Shown: positions 1-7,882 of the stretch, piece by piece | Numbering within the stretch: position 1 is the first letter of the stretch | Layout of the letters: each line of letters begins with the position of its first letter | Source: Bacteroidia bacterium | GTDB lineage: Bacteria > Bacteroidota > Ignavibacteria > UBA10030 | NCBI GenBank assembly: GCA_022180565.1 | Contig: BQML01000015.1 | Coordinates: forward strand, 1 to 58,389 | Length of the DNA: 58,389 nt | Reading direction: 5' to 3' | Notes under the pieces: model-generated | Told to the model about the DNA's origin: nothing | Database searches by the model: none | The model's input: only the letters and a program-made list of their open reading frames with translations | Program-made: the position numbers and the translations under genes

Positions 1-75
1 AAGGAATGAAATATCCGCCATGGAGCTCGTCGGAATTTCCACATCCCTGCTGGCGCGTTTTCTGAGCATGGCCAT
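1..75 (-). CDS. exbD: Biopolymer transport protein ExbD/TolR, N-terminal fragment
   Basis: Only the first 25 codons lie in the window; the gene runs off the left edge. The peptide begins MAMLRKRASRDVEIPTSSMA and continues to DISFL, which matches the cytoplasmic N-terminus and start of the single membrane helix of ExbD/TolR proteins (IPTSSMADI is a common form in this family). ExbD forms with ExbB an inner-membrane proton channel that powers TonB-dependent outer-membrane transport. It starts 21 nt after the exbB stop, with a GGAGAG ribosome site in between, so it is the second gene of an exbB-exbD operon. A second ATG two codons in could also be used. Confidence 0.85.
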   Translation of the reverse strand, partial: MAMLRKRASRDVEIPTSSMADISFL

Positions 76-96
76 GGATGGTTACTCTCCGGTTCG

Positions 97-807
97 CTAT
101 TTCTTCGCAGAGCGCTCGCCGACCTTCTTTCCGGCCTTCAAAAGAACAAGGGAGTCGATAAGCTCGATGGAGCTCTCTTCCATGTCGATGACCAGACGGT
201 CAATGCGGGAAACGAAGTAGTTGTAGAAGACTTGCAGGATCATTGCGCAGACGAGCCCGAAGAGGGTTGTCAGAAGGGCAACCGAAATGCCGCCCGCAAC
301 GATTTCAGGAGAAATGTTCTTTGCTTCTTTGATTGCGTCAAAGGCCTCGATCATACCCTGCACCGTTCCGGTAAAGCCGAGAAGCGGAGCGAGCGAGATC
401 GCGAGAGAGATCCAGACGAGGCCCTTCTCGAGGAAGGCCATTTCGATGCCGCCGTAACTGATGATCGCCTTCTCCGCGGCTTCGATTCCCTCCTCTGCTC
501 TCAGCAACCCGGCTTGGAACACACTGGCAATCGAACCGCGATGGTTCTGGCAAACCTCGAGGGCCGCGGGAATTCCACCCTGATCGAGCGCGGTCTTAAC
601 CCCGACCAGAAACTTCTTCGTGTCGGTTGATGCACGGTTGAGTGTCCAAAGTCTTTCGAGGGAAAATGCGAGTCCAAAAATCAACGTCATCAGAATGGGC
701 CACATAAAGGCGCCACCTTCGACAAACTTGGTCTGCAGCCAGTTCAAGGGTCCACCGGCATCGGCCGCCTGTTGGAACAAGAAGGTCACAAGGCCCACGA
801 TATCCAT
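97..807 (-). CDS. exbB: MotA/TolQ/ExbB proton channel protein
   Basis: The 236-residue protein has the three-helix plan of ExbB/TolQ: membrane segments at about 33-54, 130-152 and 172-200, with a cytoplasmic loop between the first two. The conserved PLLGFTGTVQGMI stretch at about 141-153 is the family signature. The complex conducts protons and energises TonB-dependent import (or the Tol system if its partner is TolR). The start is supported by a strong AGGAGG ribosome site. A good promoter lies about 70 nt upstream, and exbD follows. ExbB and TolQ cannot be separated firmly from sequence alone; no TonB or TolA gene is visible here. The neighbouring metal-uptake operon with an outer-membrane barrel is a plausible user of the energy, but that is inference. 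Confidence 0.88.
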   Translation of the reverse strand: MDIVGLVTFLFQQAADAGGPLNWLQTKFVEGGAFMWPILMTLIFGLAFSLERLWTLNRASTDTKKFLVGVKTALDQGGIPAALEVCQNHRGSIASVFQAGLLRAEEGIEAAEKAIISYGGIEMAFLEKGLVWISLAISLAPLLGFTGTVQGMIEAFDAIKEAKNISPEIVAGGISVALLTTLFGLVCAMILQVFYNYFVSRIDRLVIDMEESSIELIDSLVLLKAGKKVGERSAKK

Positions 808-876
808 AAGAGAGAATTCCTCCTGAAAAATGATAGTAATGAACGATGGATGCGAGCGAACAGGAAAAGTCCCCTC

Positions 877-905
877 AGTATATCAAAACAAGCCCAGAAA
901 GTCAA
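877..905 (-). promoter_or_regulatory. Putative sigma70-type promoter of exbB-exbD
   Basis: Read on the minus strand there is a TTGACT -35 box (900-905), a 17 bp spacer and a TATACT -10 box (877-882). The predicted transcript would start near 870 and carry a leader of about 63 nt with an AGGAGG ribosome site before exbB. Found by eye; no experiment supports it. Confidence 0.6.
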
Positions 906-919
906 ACGGAATTTGGATT

Positions 920-1609
920 TCACGCAAGCCTGCCGAAAGCCCTGAGGGTTGTTCCACTAATGGGATTCCCGCGTGAACAGAGGAAGCAGATGGTTTCCGC
1001 GATATCGTCGGGCGACACCCATTCGGCGTAGTTCGCACCAGGCATCGAGGCCCTGTTGGCAGCGGTGTCGATGATTCCGGGAGCGATCGCATTGATCGTG
1101 ATTCCGTCGCGCTGGACTTCTTTGGCCACAACTTCCGTGAAAACGGAAACTGCCGCCTTTGCGACCGAATACGCAGATTTTCCGGCCGCCGGATGTAAAG
1201 CCGCTTGGGCAGAAAAATTGACAATCCGTCCGTATCCACTCCCCCGCATGACACGAAGAGCTTCCCGAGTACACAGGAAGACGGAACGAAGGTTGAGGTT
1301 CATCATGTGATCCCAGTCCGACACCTGGAGATCAACAACCGGGCGGGCGGGGAGGTATCCGCCTACGGTGTTCACAAGAATGTCAAGGCCGCCGAGAGTG
1401 CTCACCGCATCCCGGAACAGACGGGTTACATCTCCTTCGTCAGTAACATCGGCAGGGATATAGACCACGGGTCCGGCATTATTCGGCCGTTGAACGGCGT
1501 GAATTGTTCCGATCACCTTCACCCCCTCGCCAAGAAACTTTTTCACCAGAACGGAGCCCATTGCTCCCTCGGCACCCGTGACAATCGCTTTAAGACCTGT
1601 CAGCCTCAT
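920..1609 (-). CDS. Short-chain dehydrogenase/reductase (SDR, FabG-like)
   Basis: This 229-residue classical SDR has the nucleotide-binding TGAEGAMG motif at 11-18, the LVNTVGG motif at about 78-84, the catalytic Ser133 (NFSAQ), and the Tyr147/Lys151 pair (YSVAK). It should be an NAD(P)H-dependent oxidoreductase; the substrate cannot be read from sequence. Its ATG overlaps the stop of the metal permease by 4 nt, so it is the last gene of the metal-uptake operon by position. An SDR has no obvious part in metal uptake. It could be a FabG paralogue for a hydroxylated metabolite or simply a passenger gene. The family call is firm; the role is unknown. Confidence 0.85.
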   Translation of the reverse strand: MRLTGLKAIVTGAEGAMGSVLVKKFLGEGVKVIGTIHAVQRPNNAGPVVYIPADVTDEGDVTRLFRDAVSTLGGLDILVNTVGGYLPARPVVDLQVSDWDHMMNLNLRSVFLCTREALRVMRGSGYGRIVNFSAQAALHPAAGKSAYSVAKAAVSVFTEVVAKEVQRDGITINAIAPGIIDTAANRASMPGANYAEWVSPDDIAETICFLCSRGNPISGTTLRAFGRLA

Positions 1610-3114
1610 TGACTTCCTCGAAGGACAAATTTGTGGAGTTGTTCATCCCAATAGAGGTCGCGCCCGTTTTCCTTCAGCCACATCTTGAACGCGGACATTT
1701 GCGTCTTCGGAAATCGATTTCCCACGTGTGTTGTCAAGACCTCATACGCTTCGGCAGAGAAAAAGCCGCCCTCCGCGACCATGTCGGCCAGGATCGGGAG
1801 AGCGGCAGGATTTCCCAGATCGAGCGCGGCGCGAATCATCATCAGTTTCAGCTCCGGATCCTCCTCGCGCCTTGCCGCGTCGACCAATTGCTCCGCCTTC
1901 AATCCTCCGCCGAAGGTTCGAAGGGCATTGACTGCGGCCGTTTTCACGGCATCGGACTCGTCACGAAGGAGGGACGGCACGTAACGGAAGAAGGATGTGT
2001 CTTTGATCTCGATGAGTACTCTGATGGCCGCGCGGCGAACCTGAGCGTCAGGATCGCTCAGAGCCTCGACGACTTTCGAGGCCCATCGTTCCCTGTGGTC
2101 CGTGTGCTCCGTTAACTGCTGAAGGGCCGTCAGCCGTTCGGCAGGAAGGGGACTCTTGAACATCTGCAAGAGGTGCTCGAGCGGATCCTCGCGCTCCTTC
2201 TGAAACAAGAACAGTCCTCCAATGAATACACCCACAACGACGGCGGACTGCAGGACATACTTCATGGAATGTTTGAGAGAGTGGGATTGGCGGAGAAATC
2301 GGACCAATCCGGCGAGCAGGAGGGCTCCCGCCAGTACACAGACGACCAACGGGCTGGTCGGCAGTCCCGTGTCCCAGGAAAGTTTCACCCCGACAAAACT
2401 GCACACTGCACCACCAACCCATCCGATGGCGAGGCGAGTGCTGAGCTTGTCCGACAACAGCATTGCACCGACTGCCGGGATGACAAGGTAGCTGAACACG
2501 AGAAACACTCCTGCAATGGCCACAGAGCTTGTGATGACAAATCCGAACGACATATAGAACAAGAAATCCCACAGCCGGACATTCATTCCCTGTCGTTCTG
2601 CCAGCGCCGAGTCGAAAGATATCGTGATAAATTGCCGACGGAACAAGAAGTGAAACAATCCCACGACGAAATAAATACCCGCTGTTTTGAGGACGGTCCC
2701 GCCGCGCACCCAGAGGAGTTCCCCTTTCAGGATGTGGTCAAGTTCCTGGGGGCCGAGAGCGCTTTTTGAAATAACGAGAATCGTTGCCGCAAATGTGACC
2801 GCGTAAACAATACCGATGATGGCCTCGTGAGGAACTTTTTCCCCCTTCATTTTGGTAACGGAAAAAATGAACGCTCCGAAAATCGTGAACGCGAGGGAAT
2901 AAAGATACAAGGCCGAGTCGTCGGTACCGACTTCATAACCGAGCAGGACTCCGATGACGGTTCCCAGAGCCGCTATCTGAGCAAGAGCAAGGTCGACGAA
3001 GATCACCTTCCGAGCTATGACATGAACGCCGAGGTAGACATGGATTCCGGTCAGGACGAGGCAGGCCGCAAGCGGCCAGACCATTGAGGCGGGCAAATAG
3101 AGAAGTTGTTCCAT
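1606..3114 (-). CDS. Zn/Mn-type ABC transporter permease fused to C-terminal HEAT repeats
   Basis: Residues 1-305 form the membrane domain of a ZnuB/TroC/MntB-type permease with about eight to nine hydrophobic segments, including the conserved stretch around SSVAIAGVFLVFSYLVIPA (about 196-214). Ordinary members end near 270-300 residues. Here the chain continues to 502, and residues about 312-450 contain helical HEAT-like repeats (for example DPDAQVRRAAIRVL and DESDAVKTAAVNAL), which are probably cytoplasmic. The gene follows the binding-protein gene by 15 nt and overlaps the SDR start by 4 nt. No ATPase gene is present in the operon, so the ATPase must be encoded elsewhere. The HEAT part may help recruit it or another partner; that is inference. 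The metal (Zn, Mn or Fe) is not determined. Confidence 0.85.
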   Translation of the reverse strand: MEQLLYLPASMVWPLAACLVLTGIHVYLGVHVIARKVIFVDLALAQIAALGTVIGVLLGYEVGTDDSALYLYSLAFTIFGAFIFSVTKMKGEKVPHEAIIGIVYAVTFAATILVISKSALGPQELDHILKGELLWVRGGTVLKTAGIYFVVGLFHFLFRRQFITISFDSALAERQGMNVRLWDFLFYMSFGFVITSSVAIAGVFLVFSYLVIPAVGAMLLSDKLSTRLAIGWVGGAVCSFVGVKLSWDTGLPTSPLVVCVLAGALLLAGLVRFLRQSHSLKHSMKYVLQSAVVVGVFIGGLFLFQKEREDPLEHLLQMFKSPLPAERLTALQQLTEHTDHRERWASKVVEALSDPDAQVRRAAIRVLIEIKDTSFFRYVPSLLRDESDAVKTAAVNALRTFGGGLKAEQLVDAARREEDPELKLMMIRAALDLGNPAALPILADMVAEGGFFSAEAYEVLTTHVGNRFPKTQMSAFKMWLKENGRDLYWDEQLHKFVLRGSQ

Positions 3115-3129
3115 TGTTGTATCGGCTCG

Positions 3130-4140
3130 CTAGGGATTCATGATATGACGCAAGAGGTAGGAAATCAATGCCTCGTAGGTCGGAATTTCCTCTGATGCCC
3201 CGACATCAATATAGGTGATAACAACACGGGCGCCTGTCTTGCTCGCAACATAGTCGGCCGCTTCCCTGGAGTAGAAATTGTAGTTCAGGATGACCCGAAC
3301 CTGATTGGCAACCACCTGCTCGACGATAGCATCCCGCCGTTGAGGAGGCGGCGGAATGCCTGGTTTTTCCTCCAATTCTCCTATGATATTCAATCCGAAT
3401 CGGGAGGCAAAGTACACGTAGGTCTTATGGTAGGAGACAACCTTCATCCCCCAATGATCGGCGGCTTGTGCCATCCATCCGTCGAGCAGTCCCAGAAGGT
3501 TTCTTTCCCGCAACCATTCGAACAGCGTTCCTGATTTGACTTTTCGAGTAAGGATATCCCCTGCTTTCGGCCCGATCGTTTTCAGAAGACGCTCGCCGAA
3601 CAGCAGAGAGGAAATCCGCTCGACAAACGCGGTTGTTTGTTCCGAATACCGGGCGGCGTTGTGCGGATCAATCTCTGCCAGGCGCTCTCCGATATTGCGT
3701 GCAATGATCTGCACATTCAGAGGATCAAGCCAGCAATGAGGATTTCCTTGCGGATGGATATCCCCCCAGGAACGGCTGATCTCTGAGGGTAACTCCCGCA
3801 ATGGTACATTGCTGGTCGCCACGAGGTGTCCCGGAGTTCCCCGTTGGATACGCGGATTGCCCGAGGCATCGAGAACGTTCTTCGCCCAAAGGTCGAGGGA
3901 CAAACCGTTCTCAATAAAGAGATCGGCTCCGTGAGTGATTTCATTCATGCGAGGAGTGGGTGTCACATAGTGGGGATCTTGTTTCGGATTGGCCAGCGCA
4001 ATCACCTCAACTCGATCTCCACCAACTTCCTCTACGATGTATTTCAGATAATTCAGCGTAGTAACAACCTTCAGTTTTGTCTGTGCGTTCAGAGCACAGG
4101 GAACAACAAAAAGCAAGAACCAGATGATTGACGTTTTCAT
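3130..4140 (-). CDS. Metal ABC transporter substrate-binding protein (ZnuA-like)
   Basis: The 336-residue protein starts with a signal peptide (cleavage likely after ALNAQ, residue about 20) and belongs to the cluster A-I (ZnuA/TroA/MntA) binding proteins. Candidate metal ligands are His57 (DPHY), His135 (NPHCWLDP), His238 (SYHKTY) and Asp312 (TYIDVG), in the order expected for the family. The long His-rich loop of many zinc-specific ZnuA proteins is missing, so manganese or iron cannot be excluded. It would capture metal in the periplasm and pass it to the permease encoded 15 nt downstream. The outer-membrane barrel gene lies just upstream (12 nt), suggesting one pathway across both membranes. 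Confidence 0.87.
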   Translation of the reverse strand: MKTSIIWFLLFVVPCALNAQTKLKVVTTLNYLKYIVEEVGGDRVEVIALANPKQDPHYVTPTPRMNEITHGADLFIENGLSLDLWAKNVLDASGNPRIQRGTPGHLVATSNVPLRELPSEISRSWGDIHPQGNPHCWLDPLNVQIIARNIGERLAEIDPHNAARYSEQTTAFVERISSLLFGERLLKTIGPKAGDILTRKVKSGTLFEWLRERNLLGLLDGWMAQAADHWGMKVVSYHKTYVYFASRFGLNIIGELEEKPGIPPPPQRRDAIVEQVVANQVRVILNYNFYSREAADYVASKTGARVVITYIDVGASEEIPTYEALISYLLRHIMNP

Positions 4141-4152
4141 GGTCGCTCCAGG

Positions 4153-5469
4153 TTAGCGATTGACCCAATAGGGTTCCGTGGGGTGAGATCCAAAGACAAA
4201 ATTGACTTCGAACAGGGCTGTGGTCAGAGACGCCGGATCGGGAAGGGCCGAATGCCGGCGCTCTATCCCCGCTCGAATTCGCAGGAATTCGGTCGTATAA
4301 TAGCTGGCGTACAAGCTCAGCGCGCGCGTCACGGTTGAGGGCGCTTCCGGTTCCTCCACCCAATCGTAGCGGGCGCCGACATACCAGGCGTAAGAGAGCT
4401 GATACTGGAGGTAGCCATACCATCCTGTCACCGTCGACCGCGTGACGCTTCCCGATGAGTCGAAGAGATTCGTCCTTCCCTGAAAAATCTCAGCCCCTAT
4501 GACCAAGGAATTGGATGCGCGTCGTTCCGACGGCACCCATCGATACAGTACATCCGCCCCCACCAGGCGCGGTGCGTCACGCCCGCTTTCCGTATATCCG
4601 CTGAGCCCTGCAACAAGGAGGTGTTCGTTCTGCCAATCCCTCGACGCGGTGATATGACCGAGAAAACCGGGGCGGGAGGTTGAGGACCGTGCGAGACCAA
4701 GGGCGCCGCCGCCAACAATATCCGCGTTCATCTCCAGCGTTACGCCGGGAATGACGGAGGGAAGGAAGAAGTCCATGTCGAGACCGACGGGATTGTAACC
4801 GCTCTCGAAGAAATCGCCGTGTTCGGTCCCCAGGTATTTGGAAACGATCAGCGGTCGTGTTACCCACGGCATGTCATGCAGATGGAGTTTGTTGTTCACG
4901 CCGAACGGTGCTCTGAACCTGCCCAGCTTCATCTTTACGCCCCCAGGCGCACTCTCCAGGATAGGAATGCGCTTGATGAGACCATACACTTCTTCAGGTT
5001 CGATTGCGTAGCCTTCGCCGGCTTCGTTTTCAAGCGCCACGATTGCGACTGCCTCGGCATAGGGATCGACGGCGGCCCGAAAATCGAGTTCGAGACCCCT
5101 GAGAAACGGGCGGTTGCTGATTTCCGTCGCACCTTCCTCATCCAGGACGCTTCGGGAGTCGACGCGCGCGGCCATGTTTATGAAGGCAGTAGTTCGCGGA
5201 TTGAATACAATGGGTGCGGTTGAACTGGAAATCGCGGTGATCTTCTGCTCCAACTGGCTCAGTCGTTGTTCGAGTCGCTCCTCAAGAAGTTCCACCGGAT
5301 CATTTCCGAAGCTCTGGGGCCGCAGGAGGGAACGCAAACTATCAAGGGAAGTCCGAATGGCGGCCAGTTCGGCTTTCAATTGAACAATTTCCTCCTGCTG
5401 TCCAAGCGCCGAGGGGGCGATGGAGCACAGACAGAGGAATGCTCTGAGAGTGTGGCGACGAATGTTCAT
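4153..5469 (-). CDS. Outer-membrane beta-barrel protein with N-terminal coiled coil (porin-like)
   Basis: A signal peptide (residues 1-23, ending ALGQ) is followed by a heptad-rich segment (about 26-76) and then a long region of alternating polar/hydrophobic strands typical of an outer-membrane barrel. The final residue is Arg rather than the frequent terminal Phe, but the last strand (FEVNFVFG) is aromatic. The coiled-coil-plus-barrel layout recalls trimeric phosphate-selective-type porins. No TonB box or plug domain is apparent. The start is backed by an AAGGAG site. It sits between the small Cys/His protein and the metal-binding protein genes, so a role in letting metal or metal chelates cross the outer membrane is a reasonable inference. 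Exact family not recognised. Confidence 0.75.
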   Translation of the reverse strand: MNIRRHTLRAFLCLCSIAPSALGQQEEIVQLKAELAAIRTSLDSLRSLLRPQSFGNDPVELLEERLEQRLSQLEQKITAISSSTAPIVFNPRTTAFINMAARVDSRSVLDEEGATEISNRPFLRGLELDFRAAVDPYAEAVAIVALENEAGEGYAIEPEEVYGLIKRIPILESAPGGVKMKLGRFRAPFGVNNKLHLHDMPWVTRPLIVSKYLGTEHGDFFESGYNPVGLDMDFFLPSVIPGVTLEMNADIVGGGALGLARSSTSRPGFLGHITASRDWQNEHLLVAGLSGYTESGRDAPRLVGADVLYRWVPSERRASNSLVIGAEIFQGRTNLFDSSGSVTRSTVTGWYGYLQYQLSYAWYVGARYDWVEEPEAPSTVTRALSLYASYYTTEFLRIRAGIERRHSALPDPASLTTALFEVNFVFGSHPTEPYWVNR

Positions 5470-5524
5470 GGAAATCTCCTTCGATTGATGGACCGGTCAC
5501 CGCAGGGTGACGGGCGGAACACGC

Positions 5525-5884
5525 TTAAGCGTAAGGAGATACCGAGGGGGGACCGCGATGGTAAAACGGTAAGAGGGATGTGGTTCTGAAGACGCCGCTG
5601 GAAGCGTGGAGCGAAAAATACTTGGGTACCGGCGGACAGACAGCGGTTCCGATCGTCTCACAGGCGGCACCGGTAGCAAGTCTGAAACATGGAACGCAAA
5701 AATGTCCGCCCTCAAGGGTTTTGTGGATTTCCCTTGGGCCGCAATTGTGTGTGGATATGGTTTCCGGGCCGGCGGGGCTTGCAAACGGAACAACATCCTG
5801 ATGGAGAATGTCCGTGAAAACGCCCGAGAGATGGAGACCGATAATCAGGGCGGCCGCGAGGCGGCGTGTGCTCAGGCGAGTCAT
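5525..5884 (-). CDS. Small exported Cys/His-containing protein of the metal-uptake operon
   Basis: The 119-residue protein begins MTRLSTRRLAAALIIGLHL, a positively charged N-terminus plus a hydrophobic segment, so it is probably exported or membrane anchored. The middle contains HNCGPRE and GHFCVPC motifs and further Cys residues (ACET, VCPP), a pattern that could bind metal. I do not recognise the family. The ATG at 5884 is preferred over an in-frame GTG at 5911 because a promoter-like -10 box (5891-5896) lies only 6 nt before the ATG, which would put the GTG upstream of the transcript start. It is the first gene of the metal-uptake operon, 55 nt before the barrel gene. A metal chaperone or sensor role is a guess from context. 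Confidence 0.6.
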   Translation of the reverse strand: MTRLSTRRLAAALIIGLHLSGVFTDILHQDVVPFASPAGPETISTHNCGPREIHKTLEGGHFCVPCFRLATGAACETIGTAVCPPVPKYFSLHASSGVFRTTSLLPFYHRGPPSVSPYA

Positions 5885-5890
5885 GAATGG

Positions 5891-5919
5891 AAGGTATGCA
5901 GACTGATGCACAAATGCAA
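5891..5919 (-). promoter_or_regulatory. Putative promoter of the metal-uptake operon
   Basis: Minus strand: TTGCAT (5914-5919), 17 bp spacer, TACCTT (5891-5896). Transcription would begin at or next to the ATG at 5884, giving a leaderless mRNA. The -10 match is only moderate. No clear zinc-repressor palindrome was seen over it. Confidence 0.4.
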
Positions 5920-5979
5920 CGACCGGGAACTGTCGGCAAGGCGCACTCGTTGTTAAAAAAACATGAGGAAGGAGATTCT

Positions 5980-6008
5980 TTGCTTTTCCATAGAATTCCT
6001 TCTATCAT
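5980..6008 (+). promoter_or_regulatory. Putative promoter of the secreted peroxiredoxin gene
   Basis: Plus strand: TTGCTT (5980-5985), 17 bp spacer, TATCAT (6003-6008). Only 9 nt separate the -10 box from the ATG at 6018, so the mRNA would be leaderless or carry 2-4 leader bases. It is divergent from the metal-operon promoter about 60-90 nt away. Confidence 0.5.
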
Positions 6009-6017
6009 TAAAGGTCC

Positions 6018-6551
6018 ATGAAAGACGCTATTTTTGCTGCCCTGATGTTCCTGTTTGCGTGCCGAACAGCGGCGGCACAAGGTCCGGACGCCCTTCAACA
6101 GGCTCCCGACTTCGAACTCCCGTATGCGACGAAGGACTCCGTAGCCCGGACTCCGTTGCGATTGTCGACGCTGATTGGTTCCGCCAACATCGTGCTCGCC
6201 TTCTACCCTGCCGATTGGAGTCCAGGCTGCACACGGGAAGCCTGCACTTTTCGTGACGCATTCGCCGGATTCGATTCGCTTCAAGCCATCGTGCTCGGCA
6301 TCAGCGGCGATTACGTCTGGTCTCATCATGCCTGGGCCCAGCACCACAATCTTCCCTTCCGACTCCTTAGTGATCATCGCCTTGAGGTCGCGCGTCTCTA
6401 TTCGAGTTACAATGAAAAGTCAGATCAAGCAAGGCGCACCGTTTTTGTGGTTGACAAAAAGGGTCGAATTGCCTATCGAGACCTCGAATACAGTGTGGCG
6501 GATGAGTCGGATTTTCAGAGACTCCGTCAAGTGCTTGAAGCGCTCCGATAG
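6018..6551 (+). CDS. Exported peroxiredoxin of the BCP/AhpC-TSA family
   Basis: This 177-residue protein has a signal-peptide-like N-terminus (cleavage likely after AAAQ, about residue 21) followed by a thioredoxin-fold peroxiredoxin domain. The active-site stretch YPADWSPGCTREACTF holds Cys71, the expected peroxidatic cysteine, and Cys76 five residues on, the C-x4-C pair of atypical 2-Cys BCP enzymes. It should reduce hydroperoxides, here probably in the periplasm because of the signal sequence. It lies 12 nt before the Rof-like gene and probably shares its transcript. A second, cytoplasmic-looking BCP relative is encoded at 12615-13070. The family is clear; the electron donor is not known. 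Confidence 0.85.
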   Translation: MKDAIFAALMFLFACRTAAAQGPDALQQAPDFELPYATKDSVARTPLRLSTLIGSANIVLAFYPADWSPGCTREACTFRDAFAGFDSLQAIVLGISGDYVWSHHAWAQHHNLPFRLLSDHRLEVARLYSSYNEKSDQARRTVFVVDKKGRIAYRDLEYSVADESDFQRLRQVLEALR

Positions 6552-6563
6552 CGCACGCCAAGA

Positions 6564-6836
6564 ATGCCCCCTTCTGATCCAACACCCTACAAGCCGGTCG
6601 CATGCTCGTTCTACGACGTCCTTGAAGCGGCTGCCTTCCGGAAGCATCCCGTTATCCTTGTCCTTGAAGACAGGTCGGTAGAGAGTGTTCTTCTCGATGT
6701 CTATGCAAAAGGCACCGAGGAGTTCCTCTCCGCGAGGGAAATCGCTTCGGGAAAACCCTTTACCTTGAGACTTGATGCTGTCCGGCGTATCATTGACCCT
6801 ACGACAAACACCACCTATGCGCCAGATCACTGCTAA
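6564..6836 (+). CDS. Rof/YaeO-like small protein (possible Rho-binding antiterminator)
   Basis: The 90-residue protein begins with YKPVACSFYDVLEAAAF, very like the YKPI.C..YD.LE start of Rof (YaeO), followed by the expected small beta-barrel pattern (VILVLEDRSVESVLLDV, then LRLDAVRRIID). Rof binds the RNA-binding domain of Rho and inhibits Rho-dependent termination in enterobacteria. Similar small Sm-like proteins occur in other phyla with unproven function. The last 20 nt overlap the likely start of the TolB-like gene, so the two may be translationally coupled. The resemblance is by eye; a generic Sm-fold regulator is the alternative. Confidence 0.65.
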   Translation: MPPSDPTPYKPVACSFYDVLEAAAFRKHPVILVLEDRSVESVLLDVYAKGTEEFLSAREIASGKPFTLRLDAVRRIIDPTTNTTYAPDHC

Positions 6837-7878
6837 AACCCGTTTTCTCTCCATGTCGCTCTGTCCGTTTCTCCTCTCCCTTTTTGTTCTTCCTTCTGTC
6901 TCGTCTCAGGATCAACCCTCTGCAGAACGCCATTTAACCAATGTGCGCCAGTTGACCTTTGGAGGTACCAACGCTGAGGCGTATTTTTCCTTTGACGAAG
7001 AACGCCTGATCTTTCAGTCGACGCGTCCCCCCTATCACTGCGATCAGATCTTTGTGATGAATGTTGATGGGTCCGGCCAGAGGCTTGTCAGCAACGGCAC
7101 CGGGACCACAACATGCGGGTACTTCTTTCCCGACGGGAGGCGTATTCTCTATGCTTCGACACACGGTTTTGGAGATGATTGCTTTGCGCGGCCGGATAAA
7201 TCGAAGGGCTATGTCTGGGGTGTCTGGAATGCCTATGACATTTATTCGGCAAACGCCGACGGGTCCGACCTCCGGGTTCTGACGGCATCTGATCGCTATG
7301 ATGCGGAAGCTACGATCTCCCCCGTTGGAGACAAGATCGTGTTCACGTCCGCCCGCGACGGAGATCTTGACCTCTATACGATGAATCTCGATGGTTCCGA
7401 TGTCCGCCGGATCACAAATGAACTCGGGTATGATGGCGGAGCTTTCTTTTCCTGGGACGGCAGACGCATCGTGTACCGCGCATATCACCATACAGACAGT
7501 GCTGAGGTTGCGGAGTACAAAGCGCTGTTGGCGGAACAGCTTGTCCGGCCGACGCGGATGGAGATCTTTGTCTGCGATGCAGATGGAAACAACAAGAGAC
7601 AGATCACACACACCGGCAGTGCGAATTTTGCCCCTTTCTTCCATCCCGACAATAGGCGAATTATTTATTCTTCAAATCGTGAAGATCCCAAAGGACGCAC
7701 GTTTCACCTTTATCTGTCGAACGATGACGGCACGGAGGTGAAACAAATCACGTTCGAGGGAAGCTTCAATGCTTTTCCCATGTTTTCACGGGACGGCAAG
7801 AAGCTTGTCTTTGTTTCGGATCGAAATGCGAAGGGCCGATATGAGTTCAATATTTTCATTGCGGATTGGGTGGAATAG
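6817..7878 (+). CDS. Exported TolB-like beta-propeller protein (PD40 repeats)
   Basis: The protein (353 residues from ATG 6817) has a signal peptide ending near VSSQD and then repeated blade motifs such as ADGSDLRVLT, LDGSDVRRIT, ADGNNKRQIT and DDGTEVKQIT, with SPDG-like lead-ins (SPVGDKIVF, SRDGKKLVF). This is the WD40-like PD40 propeller of TolB relatives, probably six blades, in the periplasm or cell envelope. It lacks the separate N-terminal domain of true TolB. The start at 6817 gives an n-region with Arg and Lys; ATG 6853 would give a shorter signal, and an upstream in-frame ATG at 6772 is inside the Rof-like gene. The M28 peptidase gene follows after 4 nt, so protein or peptide handling outside the cytoplasm is plausible. 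Confidence 0.78.
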   Translation: MRQITAKTRFLSMSLCPFLLSLFVLPSVSSQDQPSAERHLTNVRQLTFGGTNAEAYFSFDEERLIFQSTRPPYHCDQIFVMNVDGSGQRLVSNGTGTTTCGYFFPDGRRILYASTHGFGDDCFARPDKSKGYVWGVWNAYDIYSANADGSDLRVLTASDRYDAEATISPVGDKIVFTSARDGDLDLYTMNLDGSDVRRITNELGYDGGAFFSWDGRRIVYRAYHHTDSAEVAEYKALLAEQLVRPTRMEIFVCDADGNNKRQITHTGSANFAPFFHPDNRRIIYSSNREDPKGRTFHLYLSNDDGTEVKQITFEGSFNAFPMFSRDGKKLVFVSDRNAKGRYEFNIFIADWVE

Positions 7879-7882
7879 AGCC

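Noticed and set aside
5917..5952. Inverted repeat CAACGA ... TCGTTG between the divergent metal-operon and peroxiredoxin promoters, considered as a zinc-repressor (Zur) site
   Set aside because: The arms are only 6 bp and 24 bp apart, too far for a Zur or Fur box, and the sequence does not resemble known consensus forms.
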